Notes: generated by a model from the sequence alone, not told the origin. A stretch of DNA of 64,000 nucleotides from Kryptolebias marmoratus (GCF_001649575.2 NC_051440.1:20626974-20690973); one strand, 5' to 3'; numbered from the stretch's first letter, positions 34,294 to 47,432 are shown. Made by a program: numbers and translations.

Positions 34294-35428
34294 TGGTATC
34301 TATTCTGTGTGATGCCTGTTTCTATTTCAAGAAAGTTCTGTTTCTGCTTTGTTTCGACGTCAAACGTGTCGGAAGATCTTAACGAGAAGCTCGCGTTTCA
34401 AATAAAGATTTGAGTTTATCTCGTGTTTTAGGATCTTTAGGTGCAGTTATGAATGAAGAGGAGCAGCTTTATTTATAACTAATGATTATTTATAGCAGGG
34501 AAACAATGAAAATGAGTAAAATGTTGGGTTTTATTACTGTTCTCTTGCTTTTCCTTTAAGATAAATGATGGAAATCACAGTAATAAAGGTAGTAATACGT
34601 ATCTGATTCATTCAGAATTTGCACAAACAGAAAACGAAGAGAAGCAGTTTGTCAGAAATGTTTCCACCTGACGGTATTTTTTAAATTAAACTCCTCAGTT
34701 AAATTTATGGTCTGTTTGTCTCAAAACAGCCCAGTTCAGCAGAAAAACACTGTAAGCCCTCTTGATAAAGTATTTTAAACCAAATCAACTTTATCTATAA
34801 AGCGCATTGAAAACATGATGCTTTTAAACTAATCGAGATTGGAGGAAAGCTAACAGCAGATCAAAAGATCTAATCTGGGATTATGTTTCTGATCATGAGC
34901 TAAATCAGAACAAGCTTTAAAAACTGATTAAAAGAAGTTTAAAAGCAGTATCACTCTGTGTTTTACAGGAAGTCAGTGAAAACACGTTTAAATAAAGCTA
35001 AGAAGCCCGTTTTCCACATTTATTTGTCCTCGTTGACTCCTCAGGATTTGGTTTCCAATAAGTAAACTCTGCTGCAGGTCTGTGTTCCCGTTTAAAATCT
35101 GTGAACAACTCGGAGGATAAATATAGAAACGTGAACTATTCTGAGGCTGAAACTCCTGCGTTTAGAGTAATGAACAGCCAGACGCTGACGAAGACATGAC
35201 GAAGACTTCTCTGCAACACAAACAACCTGTTCCGGTTGAAGAACCGCAGCACACGATGGCCTAAATGCAACATTTAAAAAGGCTGTTTGATTTATTCAGT
35301 AAATACTGATTAAAAGCTCCTGCGTTTCAGCTCGACTTCAGATAAATCATTTCACTCTGAACAGCATTTTGTCTTCCTGTGAAACCACTGGTTCTGACAT
35401 CATCCTGGGAGGACGATCACTTTGCAAA
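34294..35428. other. fgf23-tigar convergent intergenic region
   Basis: About 1.1 kb between the predicted ends of two converging genes. Apart from a short 'TTTATCTATAAAGCGC' fish-repeat scrap near 34783-34830 (related to the one at 55272-55324), nothing is recognised. Confidence 0.5.
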
Positions 35429-35434
35429 TTTATT
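35429..35434 (-). promoter_or_regulatory. Poly(A) signal, tigar
   Basis: TTTATT on the plus strand, i.e. AATAAA in the tigar transcript, 264 bases beyond the stop codon. The intervening 35435-35697 would be the 3' UTR. Confidence 0.4.
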
Positions 35435-35697
35435 TAACAGATAACAAAATATATAAACTTCTTATACACTCTCAGTAAAACACATTGAAAGTGTTTCCTC
35501 AATAATACTTTTGCGCTGTGAATAAAAACAGTTTGTTCTGTTAAATGAACGTATACAAGGTTGTTTTTTTCTCTCCTAACTCTCTTCAGTTTGTCTTCTC
35601 CATCAGGTTTGACCAACCTGAACAACTTTCTGAAGGCAGTCATCGTAAAAGTCCCGTAAAATGTGAAGTAATTGTCTTAAATATGATAAAAATGTTC

Positions 35698-38600
35698 CTA
35701 TTGGACGTGCTGCGCCCTGTGAACGAACACACAGCGGATTCCCGACAGCACGAACCTGTTTCCCTGTTTTATAATGTCCAGTGTGAACCTGCAGAGTCCA
35801 GCGTTGGGGCTTAAAGAGAACATGCGTACCTCGTCAACACCCGGAGGTAAGCGGCAACGCAGCTCCTCCACGATGTAGCGCGCCGCCACACACATGTAAG
35901 CTCCGTGGGTGACAACTAACGCGTGGACCGGGGTGCCCCTCACCCCGTCATCTGCTCCCCCCTCGACAGGAGACGGATCCCGTGGCAGGGTGACGGAGGT
36001 GACATCCTCCTGCCTCCCGTCGCGCCAGTGTTCGGCCCCAATCTGTTGAAGCATTTTCTCCCAAAACGTTTTGACTCGCTCCTTTACCTGAACAGAGCAC
36101 AGACCCGTCAGAACCAACATGATACTTTGAATAAAAGCAAAAAGTTGTTGCAATCAAAACACAAAAACACACGGTCAGGGGGCCTGTGTCAGACAGGAAC
36201 TGGGGCACTCTGTGCTTCATCTATTTATGTCCTCCTGCATCATCAACACCACCTTCTGGTCACATATTGTGCTTGAAAACCCTCCACACAAACATTTTGA
36301 TGAAATATCTGCAGCCGTTTGACAACACAGGAACGAGTACTTTGATCTCTGATTCCAAACAAATCCTGTGGAGATATGCAAGAAATGCAGAAAATGCCTT
36401 AAACGGCAGAGGCAGCCTTTTCTGCCACCTAGTGGCAAATTGTATGTACTGCATCCCTGTGTGGGATAAATCAAGGTCTGTAACATAAACTTTAGTTTTA
36501 TACGAGCAAAATACACTGAAAACTAAACTGGGATTGGCTCCCGGTGTGTTTTAAAACTTATATCCATTTCTTATTTATTCAAAAAGTCTTTGTAGGTTTT
36601 ATCTAACTCGAATGAATCAACTGTTTTTCTTATTTTCTTGTATGTTACCTCACAAACTTTATAGTTTATATTATTTTGTTGTTCTTCTTTTTTTATAACT
36701 CATAACTCTCTTGTATTTGTTTGTACTAAGCAACGAACTGTCACCAATTACCTGATAAAATAACACTTTATATGAATAACATTTTAGGAAACCTATTATT
36801 ATTATTATTAGCTCCTGTGATTTCCTCATGAGTCAGTTTCATGTTAGTTTCTTTCTGTTAATAAAGTAATCATTTGCAAAAAAAAAAACTTTTTTTATTT
36901 TACTGACCAACTAAAAACACATTTTCTGATTTGATGATGAGCTGTAACTCATTCAGGTCTGAAGACAGAGTAAATGTAAAGTATTTACCTTAAAAAAAGA
37001 AAATAATCCTTCATTTTTCTGTTTAAGAAAACAAATCATGCCACCATAAGTTTGTGCAGCAAATTTTCATCCAGCCTGTTCCAGTGTACACAGAAGGTTT
37101 TTAACTTTAACACAACAAAAACTGTAAGTAAACACTGAAGAGGGTGAGTTAATAAATAAACTAGCTGTTCAACATTCAGGTAGATTCAGCCGAAAACAAA
37201 AAGCTCTGATACCTTATTGGTTTTTATGACGGAACGAGAAATGAACTAAATGAGAAGAAACAGGAAAATGACAAATAAAAGGTTATGTTTAAAGAGAGCC
37301 TCACCTGCTCCTGAGTCTCGCCGCCCGGAGGCGTGAAGCCCGGAAACGACTGACCCGCCGCCTCGGCCATCGCTCTCAGGTCCTGAACCCGGCCGCCCTC
37401 CGCCACCCCGAAGCTCTATGGAACAAGTCGGCAACGCAAAGATCCGGCTTTAAATGGAAGCGTTTCACGAAGTAAACACTGCTGAAATCACGACTCACTT
37501 TCTCTTTCAGCAGCGGGTCGCAGACCATCTGCAGACCCAAACAGCTGCTGTTGTGCTGCATGATCTTCTCCGCCGTCTGCAGGCAAAACAAAAACTAAAG
37601 TTACACTTCAGTTCAACATATATTAAAGTGTGTTATGATTAATTTTGTAATTTACACTAAAAGGATAACATAAATTAGGTTTTGTTTATGAAATATGTTT
37701 GACTGGAACAAGTCACTGGCTTGGTTTACCTGAACTTATTTCACTTTACTTAATGTTTTTTTTTTATTTTGCAACAATTACAAAGAATGTTGTTAAAAGG
37801 AAGTATTTCACTGAAACACAATGCGTCTTGTGTTGGTCTGAAGAAACAGGTTTGAGTAAACCAGCTGAATTCTATATTAGTTTAATCAATAAGTAATGTG
37901 AAAACTAGTTTAACTAGCAGAACTGAAGGGACATGAAGTCCAAACTACAGGGATGTTCAACTGAACTGATCAGGAGGCCGCACATACAGCAATTATTATC
38001 ACTACATAAATTTAATTTAGGATTTAAAAAGTAGTTTTATTTAAAATATGAACTCATCTGTGCCAGACTTAGCTCACCCGTGTGCCAGATGTGGCCCCCG
38101 AGCCACCATCTGAACACCCCTGCCATGCTTATATAACTTGAGTCAGCTCTGTAAAGTTATATTTTTTAAAAAAGCGGCTTATTTTTATTTCATGCAGGTT
38201 ATTTTGTAAATTCATGGAACTGACTAAAAACCAGAGACGGGCGTATTGGTCTGAGGATGCATGAAACCACGCTGTGCCGAACTCCACCGGACGTCTTGTG
38301 TTCATGCTTTTCCTCCCATGATGCACCTGGAGCCCCTCACCTGTCGCGCCCGCAGCATATCGCTGACGAACACGTTGCTGAACACGACATTCTTCAGGTA
38401 GAGTCCTGCAGCGTCGGCCTGCTGCAGCCCCGTTTCAGACAAGGGGGCGTCTATCGCCTGGCCTGGAGAGACGGAACAACAAAGCAGGAGAGTTTATAAA
38501 GATGTTTTTAGACATTTTATTCTGTCCGTGCCGACACTGAGGAGATCATACCTTGTAGGAGTCCTTCTTTGTTGTACGTCGTTTCCCCACTGTGGAAGTT

Positions 38601-39817
38601 AAATGATTTAGTAAATCAAACTACGTCTGCTGTTTTATTCATTCATGCATCAAAACCTTTAGCTCCATAAGGAACAGTGTGTCATGTTTTTTTATAGTTC
38701 CCATATAAATATAATAAAATTCACTACTCCCGAATTGCTTCAAAAACACTGTTTTCTTAAAGCTTTGCTTCAGCATACTACTACTTTTAGCTGTTAGCTA
38801 CTGTTCTGCTACTTTTAGCCGTTAGCTACTGTTCTGTGAATTTTAACCACTGCTTTGCTTTGTTTAGCTTTTGTGTTGCTAACTGTAGCTTTAGCATCTG
38901 GTTTGCTAATTTTAGCTCAAGTTTCATACAATTTCAGCTACTGTTTTGCTAATTTTACCCGTCTCTTTTTTTTAGTTATTGTGTTGCTAATTGTAGCTTT
39001 AGCATCTGGTTTGCTAATTTTAGCTTTAGCATAAGTTACATCTAATTTCAGCTACTGTTTTGCTAATTTTACCTACTGTTTAGCTAACGTTACCCTACTC
39101 TTGTTCATTTTAACTATCGTGTTGCTAATTGTAGCTTTAGCATTTAGTTTGTTCATTCTAATTCCGGCTACTGTTTTGCTAATTTAAGCTTTAGTATCCG
39201 GTTGGTTTATTTTACCTTTGGCACAAATTATATATCTAATTTCAGCTACTGCTTTGCTTACTTTAGCCTCTTGTCTCCTTGTTTGAACTCCAACACCTCA
39301 GGTTTATTCAGCTACTTTTCTTTATTTTGTTAAAAAATGCAACTTCCGCAGTAAAGAGTTGGACTCTGCCCCCTTGTGGTCACCATGACACACTGCAGCG
39401 CGTCCTGACGGTCGCACCAAGTGATTCACGTGAAACTTTGCTTTTCATAGTGTTCAATTAATATAATAAATCCTTCCTAACTGTCTGCTTTGACGCTAAC
39501 AACAACTCCTCTGCTGTTGTTAATTCAACCCCCGGGAAGCTGAAAATAAACCTGTCAATAATTTCAGCCTGAGACACCTGCTGCTGCACTTCCTCCAGCC
39601 GGTTCAAGCTAGGCTATATTAAACCTCTAACGGCTTTTCAGAGACATTTTCCCAACCGCACCTCGCCTTAGTTTAACCTTTTGGTTTCTGGAGCATGTCG
39701 TAACCCGTGAAAAGGACCTAAAAAGCAGCAGCTTAGGACGGCGTTGCTGTTAAAAACACCAGCATTACTCAAGACTTACTGCCGGACGAGGGTTAGCCCG
39801 AGCGTTAGCGCCTTCAT
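35698..39817 (-). CDS. tigar: TIGAR, fructose-2,6-bisphosphatase-like enzyme, six coding exons
   Basis: Predicted 258 residues (human TIGAR: 270), a histidine phosphatase-fold enzyme that lowers fructose-2,6-bisphosphate and related phosphoglycerates, steering glucose to the pentose phosphate path. Exons, in transcript order: 39780-39817, 38552-38589, 38341-38462, 37499-37576, 37305-37415 and 35698-36087; all junctions are GT-AG and in frame. Family evidence: LTLVRHGETTYNKE with the phospho-acceptor His13; APLSETGLQQADAAG; VSDMLRARQTAEKIM; LLKEKSFGVAEG, aligning with the LRERKYGVVEG catalytic-Glu loop (Glu91); FTPPGGETQEQ; and ALVVTHGAYM with the second catalytic His190. The His13 codon is split by intron 1. 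The acidic Arg/Lys swap in the RERKYG loop keeps Glu. It converges on fgf23 and lies downstream of ccnd2 on the same strand, as in human 12p13. Fish may hold a second copy; this is the one linked to fgf23. Confidence 0.93.
36088..37304 (-). other. tigar intron 5
   Basis: A 1.2 kb intron between exons 5 and 6, AT-rich, with a short ATT repeat near 36796. No gene or mobile element is recognised. The 722-bp intron 4 starts at 37498 on the other side of exon 5 only as a short gap, and intron 3 (37577-38340) contains the MITE listed separately. Confidence 0.55.
37948..38122. mobile_element. hAT-like MITE in tigar intron 3
   Basis: About 175 bp with inverted ends: CAGGGATGTTCAACTGAAC on the left and, read in reverse on the right, CAGGGGTGTTCAGATGGTGG. 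The interior has GTGCCAGATGTGGCCCCCGA, typical of hAT ends. Candidate 8-bp flanks (CCAAACTA and CCATGCTT) match at only five positions, so the target duplication is decayed or absent. Confidence 0.55.
38775..39280. repeat. Degenerate minisatellite in tigar intron 1
   Basis: A tract built from diverged units of roughly 100-140 bases. The string GTGTTGCTAA followed by TAGCTTTAGCATCTGG recurs near 38873, 38980 and 39119, and TTTCAGCTACTGTTTTGCT recurs near 38932, 39046 and 39164. GCTA/TAGC words dominate throughout. Confidence 0.8.
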
Positions 39818-41700
39818 CCTGTGGACGGAAGGCAGGAGGCGCATCAACGAGCCGCGGGTTTCTGAAATAATACAAAGGTGCTCAAACCTCTGAGTGCTCG
39901 TTTCCCGAGATGCTGTACGGAAGCCGACAACAAGACGTCCCTTAACAGTCCATGATCAATTAAAGCCCCAGTTCCGATTAAGCTCCCCTCCTCCAAATAC
40001 TTTAATTAATATTCGTGTAAAATCCGAGACTATGCAGTAAAACCAATCAGTGTTAGTGCAAAACTGAGCCGAAGTTATCAGGAAGTTTAAAATATAGAAA
40101 ATGATCAGAGAAATATGAAATCTGCACAGATACATTTTTTTAAATGTAGTTAGATTTGATCTAATTAAAGCTTTTAATATAAAAAGCAATCTCCAGGAGT
40201 TTGTCACTTGTTACACAACAAGAATAAAAAGTAATTTTGTGGTTAAAACAGAGTATTATGTGATGTAAAAACACTGATTTTAAAAACAAAAATCATTTTT
40301 GCTACAGATTTATTGGTTAACGGGACTCACTGCAACTAACTAATTAACCTCACCAATGGTTAATTTAATGTGTCCTTAAATTAAGAAATTTGTCAGCGAA
40401 CCATTATGTAGGTTTGTTTACCTACAGAAACGGCCGAAGTGACTGAAGAATAGTTCAACAACAGCGACATTTACGGAGGAGCCGTTTGGGACAGAGAAAT
40501 CTGATCATTTTGATGTTTTAATGTGCGTTTACGCTCAGATTTGTTGATGTAAACAAATGCTTTGTTTACATTGAATGTGGACCCACATTTCAGAATTGCA
40601 TATCAGTATATCTGGAAAACTACTGGAGTAAACTCTATCGAACTCCGTTTGTTAGTGTTCAGGATGACCTTTTTTATGTTTGGTTTCATAGTTTATAATG
40701 AGTAGCTTTATTTATTTACCCTTAAAGAGATTTTCACAAACACTGACTGATACCTGAAGTTTTTATGATTCTCTCCACAGTTCCAGTTGAAGTGATTCAG
40801 ACGTTATGGCCAAAATGCAAAAGATTTTGTTGGACAATAACATTTCTTATGATTTAGGCAGATTAATTCACACCGAATTAGTCTTTTCTTTTGAGAAAAG
40901 TCTTGCTATTTCAACCCAAAGCCCAAATATGCTAGAAACTATCATTAAAGGGGCAGCAAATGTAAAATCAAATCACTACTCTAATAAATTAGATACTTGT
41001 TTATTTTCGGATCTTTTAACAATCATATCCCCTTCATCCTCCTTGTAAAATCGCGGGAGTACAAAACAAATATTTAACACTACAACGAAGGTTATAAAAT
41101 GTTATCAAACCAGACTTTTATACATTTTAGACTGTGGAGTAATACAAATCAAAGATGCCAGAAATTAAATTGTTTGTTTTTTTAAGTAAAAATGAGGCAA
41201 ACTCAGGATCAAATGGTATTTAAGGAAGATCCAAAACACTTTCAGAAAATTAAATCTTTTGTATTCAGAGTGGGACTGGGCAGACCATCAGAAGATCAGG
41301 ACAGTATTTAAAAAGTTAATATAATAATGATAATAAAAAAAGCATGACTTCAAATAAAGTCCTGACTGAAGAGGCTCCTTGTCTCACAGGAATCAGAACC
41401 TGACTGGTTATTACAGAGAAAATGCTTTATATGATGTGTGATAATAACCCTAAAATATCTACATGTAATACCATTTTTCTTCTGGAAATTGTCTCATGTT
41501 CATCACCATTGTCTGCTGAACTGTTGCAGTGTTTGTACTCGACTCGACAACCTCTGAGAAACGGAGCGGCCGCGTTTTCTTTTCCGACTCACAGATATAG
41601 ACCACCCGAACTACTGATCCGGAGACGACCAGGCACGGCTGAAGAAAAATGCAGACACAAGGGGGGGAAAGAAAAAAAGTGAGCTGATGTGGTGTCACAC
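39818..41700. other. tigar-ccnd2 intergenic region, with tigar promoter
   Basis: The first 100-150 bases above the tigar start contain GCCGCGGGTTTC-type CpG-bearing sequence and presumably its promoter and 5' UTR. The rest is AT-rich and includes a copy of the unnamed repeat (40549-40705). No gene recognised. Confidence 0.45.
40549..40705. repeat. Unnamed dispersed repeat, copy 2 of 3
   Basis: Contains TTTGTTTACATTGAATGTGG, ATATCTGGAAAACTACTGG, AGTAAACTCTATCGAA and TATAATGAGTAGCTTTA, in the same order as the copy at 57718-57865 and, more loosely, 19045-19145. Confidence 0.65.
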
Positions 41701-41715
41701 CCTTTAAAGCAGAAG

Positions 41716-41721
41716 TTTATT
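41716..41721 (-). promoter_or_regulatory. Poly(A) signal, ccnd2 (distal)
   Basis: TTTATT on the plus strand, AATAAA in the ccnd2 transcript, about 3.65 kb after the stop. More proximal AATAAA signals exist near 42289 and 43455, so alternative 3' ends are possible. Confidence 0.35.
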
Positions 41722-44700
41722 GAGCAGAGGTTGTGCAACAGACATCTGAGGTACACAATATGAGTTATAATGGAGGGAGGCGGGGTGCACACACCACTGA
41801 AGCTTCCAGATATCAGGATATTTATCACTGAATGTGATGCAGCTTCAGTGGTGCAGAAAACACATTTTAGACCAAAACAAAACTCTCTCACATACAGAGT
41901 CCATATTTAATGACATTCATTGTGATTGTGGTTGCATAAAGCAAAAAAACTGGACTTTGGCCACCGTGGGGAAATGGTTTTTCTCTCTCTAGGACCACAA
42001 CACAAATGTAGCACCAACACGGACAGAAGCAAACACACTTGAACTAAAAAAAAAAAAAAAATCCCTCAAAGAAAATGTGACTGTATCGTGCCCCTCTCTT
42101 CCCTCCAGTATGGTTTAAGTCTAAATGGGAGCCTTGCATATTTCCTGTTTCCCATCTCATTGAGGAAGTTGTTGCTCTACTAAAACAGTGGGAATCAACA
42201 GTAAAAAGGGTTTTCTCACACTCCTCAATGGGTTCTTTCTTCTCCATTCCAGGCTCCCTCGCTGCAGAGGTATATGCAATGGATTTGTGTTTTATTTTGT
42301 CCAGTAATCCTGAGGTATTGGAAATACCACTGATGCAGAATGTGACTGAAGACGATCAGCAAAATAGATAACAAAAAAAAAAGAAGAGGGGAAATGAAAT
42401 ATGCTATCTAACTGTACAAAAAACATTTCCAGTCAAATACTCATCGCATGTTCTTCTATCACCATCTACTTTGTTTTTCAGGATGTCTCTCTTAAAAGCA
42501 GTAAAATAATTTTATTATAATACAAACGTTTATAAAATAGCAGCACACAAGTGACACATCATGACTAGGTAATGTTATTTTTTTGTATAATAAAACAAAG
42601 TCATTGCTATTAGCAGCGCACAAAGACAATAAAATATTGACACTTTTTTTTGTTGACGTCTTCACACCTCCTCCTCCTCGGTACTCTCTTTACTTTGGAA
42701 TACAGTATCTCTAAATCCTAGAAAAACCCTCTTGTGGGTCTGGTCGCCCCGAAAAAAAAAAATATAGCAAACAAAAACAAATGGATTTATGGTGTCAATA
42801 TATAACACATGCAACAATAAATTGCAGGAAAGAAAATCACAACAAAGTTTGGAAGAGAGCTAACAGAGGCAAAACGACAGGGGTCGCAACGGGTTTTCAG
42901 CCGGGGATGTTTTGGCAAACGTGTCAAAGAATTGTTCAGTTTGACTGAAAAACATCAGATCCCCGCATTTTCTTTACAGAACCAATAGACACACGTTCAG
43001 CAAGGACACAGTAAAAACATTTGAAACATGATCAGACACCTTGTTGTGGCAAAGCCGTGTGTCAAATTAAAATAAAACAGTAGAAAATATGATTGAACTA
43101 ATGTATTTCTGGCCCCCTTTTATGATTTAAAGCAGCAAAGCTCACAGGGGACAGCAAGCACCATGCTAGAACTGAACGATCGCCGCCACGCACATCAGTT
43201 ATGGTGGTTTTGGATCAAAAACTCGTGCGGCGTCTAACGTTGCAACCGTCGCTGCCCTTTAAAGAACGTGCAAATACGGGATGTTTCAAGCACCCTGTCT
43301 TTTAGCTCATCGCTGCCTCGTGCGGCTCTCTGTGGCTGTGACGCAGATAAATAAAATTCAAGTAAAAATAAACAAACATTTCAATTCTTGACAATGGAAA
43401 TAAAAAAAATAAAAATCAAATTAACCCCATGAAGAACATGAATGCTGACATTGTTTTATTTGTCCAAACTCTCCCCGGTTATCTTGGAATTTGCTTGAAC
43501 AGGAATGTATTAATATTATTATTTATTTTATATCGGAATGTCCTTTTTTCTTGTTTGTCAAAAGGTATGTCTGATGTTTGGGAAACCAGCCCTACAAAGT
43601 AAACCAAAGAAAAGGCTAATGAGGAAAAACAAATAAACAAAACAAAATAAACTACCCATTCACCTCCAATCACTGCCAACATTTTATTTTACTCATCTCC
43701 TGGGGAGCATGTTCTCAAAGTGCTTTGCCATTGAAATTGGGGAGCTGGAAAGAACCCTATATGGGACTCCAGATGCATTGACAGTATATAATCCTCCTCT
43801 AACCCCACCCCCACCCCCACCCCTTCAAAAAGGCGATCCTTTCACGATCTGCTTGCAGATCTCCATGTTAATGGAAACCCAGAACATTTCTTTTCCGTCT
43901 GGTCATTTGTTTTCAGACATCCAGAGCAAAACGTCAACTCCATCCGTATATGCAGATGTCAAACTTTCCGGTTTTATTTTTGTTACTTATCTCACAGCCA
44001 TTGGCTAAATATCATTTACATCTCCGACACAGCAGCATGCGCCTGCACCCCCTCTCTGTACCACCACAGTGACTTCTGAGCTGTTTTAAGTCCTTCCTAA
44101 CCTCGCCATCACGCCCTTTCCTCCCCGCTGAGTTTACACGGAGGATTTTGACCTAAAACGTTCATCAAGACACAGCTCTCACATGTTTTTCCGCTCAGAC
44201 TTCAAGCAGCCTTTCACGACCCGACATCATAACAAGAGGAAGAATGTAGGTACGGTGAAAGTATCTGTAATATTTCATCACGTCAACGGCAGTAATACGC
44301 CTCACATCACCTGTGAGGCAAACGTGAAATGCTTTGAGGCAGATACAAGTCTGTACAACTAAGTCCCTTTGCCCATAACTTTCTTCTCCTGTCTCGTTCA
44401 CGGTCCACACTGGTTTTTTTGTAATAAAGGTGAACCGCGGCACACCGTGAAGGCACGAAGGCAGTGACCCGGCACAGATGCCCTGTTATGAGGATTGACA
44501 AAGTATGTGTAGCTTCGACTCATTCTGTTTTCATTTCACAAAGAACCTGTAAAAGTCTATGGCTTTGCTCAAGTGCCTGACGCCATAGACTGCATACTGC
44601 TAATAATGATACGGGATTACATGTAACACACACGGTCATCCTCAGCAACACATACGCACACAACATCCACAAGCAGCCTGACAAAAGGAGCTTATTGATC

Positions 44701-45371
44701 TACTACTCAGTTACGAAATATGCCCAATGATGATATTCATAATAGTAATTACTAATGCTACTACTAATTATTATCATCCCCAGCTATTGCCTAGAAGTAG
44801 GACACACCACCTTTCGCCACAATGTTTCCTTGGCTCCATCTTCAACACGTGGACGTTTTCTGATGGTCAGGGAGCTCGGACACACGTCCTCATCTTACAC
44901 CAGCCTATACTGAACTCTAATCATTTAACACTAACAGAGGAAATAAGAACTGTAAGCCCCGCTGCAATCCTGCGTGCGCAGTTTCTTTTCTGCTTCTACT
45001 ACTTCAACCGTAAGAGTCTCATCATCAAGCTCAGGTTAAAATATAACTTAAAGATCATACTATACAATCAAAGGCAGGGTGTAAAGATGATTGACTTCCC
45101 TTCTGTGTATCCAAGGCACCACGGAGCTTCATCAAATTTGTTGCTTTTAGACTATAGAAAATCTAAGTCATGTGCAGGTGTTTTTTGTATCAAAATACAA
45201 TCTACAAAAAACTAGCAAGCATGGGCTTGTGTTTCTAATATTTTTGTTATTTTGTTCTTTTTTTTCAGCTTTTAGGAAAATTGAAGTTTTTTTTTTTCAC
45301 AACTCATTTTTTTTTTGTATTTTTTTGTATTTTTTCTTTGTAAATCCTGTGCAATGGTGCCCTCCGCTGGT
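41722..45371 (-). other. ccnd2 3' UTR
   Basis: About 3.65 kb of noncoding, mostly repeat-free sequence after the cyclin D2 stop. Long 3' UTRs of several kilobases are known for vertebrate cyclin D2. In transcript sense it contains TGCTGCT (plus-strand AGCAGCA at 43131-43137 and 44031-44037), matching the miR-15/16 seed, and GCACTTT (plus-strand 43717-43723), matching the miR-17 family seed. It also has a 17-base poly(A)/(T) run at 42045-42061. The distal end is inferred. Confidence 0.45.
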
Positions 45372-47394
45372 TCACAAGTTGACATCGCGGACATCTGTTG
45401 GGGTGGAGGACTGATCCAGCTCGTCCAGGCCTTTCCCACTGGGGCCTCTCTGAGTCTGCTGCTGCTGCTGCTGCTGCTGCCGCCCTTCACGAAGGCTGCT
45501 CTCCAGCACGCGCTCAATCTGCTCCTGGCACTCTTTCAGAACATCCTGCAACGCAAAACCAAAGGAGTTCCAATTTATTTATTTTAGCATGCTCATTTGG
45601 CAGCATCTTTGCATTTGGATGGTAAGTTTTGCTTTGCTGTCACTGGCTTGTTTTATGTTTTCTTTCTTGTGTAATGAATTTAGCCTGATATCCTTTGAAC
45701 ATCATGAGGAGAACCCTTTCCTCCATGATGTCAGCAGATTTGGACTGATATGATGCCCAGTCAACACTGTCCTGCACTTTTAGAGATATGGATGAAAACA
45801 TTCCTAGAAAGAGCGTCGCGTTTACGAGAATATTTCTATAAAATCACAAAAAAAAAAAAAAAGTTATTTTGGGAAAGCTGTTTTCCTGTAGACATGGCCT
45901 GAAGCTTGCAGTTGCTGAATTAGAAATGGAGGGCCTTATTGTAGTACCCCTGGGCAATGTAGGCTAGCAATCACCAACTTTCTAGACAATCGGACTACAA
46001 AATATGAGCTCCGACAGAGGCCAGACTTGAGCATTACCTCAGCCCACCAGGGTTGTGTGCTGAATCCCACCCCCACAGCTTTCATGTGCTTCCATGTGTG
46101 CAGACATACCGATGCATGCTACTGCCTCCCCCATCCCCAAACACACACACAAAACCCAAACAGAAGTAGCCTTGACAACAGCAGCTGAAAACACAGGTAG
46201 TATTAAAGCTATGTTAATTACATCCACCTCCTGTGGGAACACAAAGGTGGTGCTTTTTTAACGAGAGCCAGTCTGTGTGCCTGCCCGCCTGCAGGGGATC
46301 CATCTGAGACCTGAACTCCTCAGCTTTCACCATCAAAGGCTGCGGAGGCAACCTGAGAATCCACCTGGGAGACGAGGCCCTCAGCAGCACCGAGGCCTCA
46401 TATCCTAACTCTGATGAAGGGTTGAGAGAGGGCGCAGAGCAGAGCATGAAGGGAGATCAGCTCTCTGGAGAGGCGGTTAAGTTGGAGAAGCAGTGAATGG
46501 GTTGTTAGCAGGGGTGTCACAGAAAGGTCAAACTGTTTTAAGGAAAGAAACAGCGATGGTAGTCACTGAAGAACTTCCCATGTAAGAGGACACGGCTGCA
46601 GCAGTCCAAACAAACGAGAGATCCTGTCAGGAGTCGGTGCGGAGTCAACACCGCTCTCTGGTGGTGAAATCTTAAAAGACAAAGGAGGCCGTGGTTTCTG
46701 CACATGCACACGCATGCATGACCCCCTGCCTTACAGCAGCAGGAGTCTGTGTGGGGATCAGGGCTGGGAGATGGGTGAAAGTGTAGCGCTCGAAGAGCAG
46801 GGAAACATTCTTCAGAAATTTACAGCTAATCTAAACCTGATGGGCCACAGTTTGAGCATGTGTTATAGCCTCTGGTGCTGCTGGACCTTGATGAACTGAG
46901 AGCTGAGGCCTCGCTCACATCAGAAACGCTTATAGGGAGATAAACGGGGCTGAGCGACTACAGGTCACAGTGTCAGAGGGCAAAGGGTGTGACACCTTAC
47001 AGCGTAAAGCACATACCTTGTCAAAAAGAAGTCAAAAGCAGCTGTCAGCAGTGGGAAACTGTTGAGGTTTTGTACAAATGAAAAACATTAAATGGGATTT
47101 AGTTTTATTTAAAAAAAAGTTGAAACCTCTTCTTATGTCTGGCCACAGACATTTATTTTATTACATCTTCAGTAATTCCTTCCTTAATATCCTATTGCTT
47201 TAATTTCTTCAGATGTAGCTCAGGTAAGTCGACATGTCAGCCCTTGGTGATTTATTTGATCTGGAGGAAGTTGGACTGATCTGATCCACATGTCTTTGGA
47301 AGAACTTTTCCCCCATGAACAGATCTAATGTGGAGGGAACCTGAGTAGCTTTGGTCCCCTGAACATCTCAAGATGTTAGCTGCTAACACGAGGT

Positions 47395-47432
<38 letters not shown>

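Noticed and set aside
35836..35842. Donor-like GAG|GTACGC inside the last tigar exon (minus strand)
   Set aside because: Family similarity continues unbroken across it (VDEVRMFSLSPNAGLCRF), so the frame is read through to the stop at 35698.
43709..44008. 99-codon open frame on the plus strand
   Set aside because: Antisense to the predicted ccnd2 3' UTR, with a proline run from a simple CCCCCA tract and no similarity.
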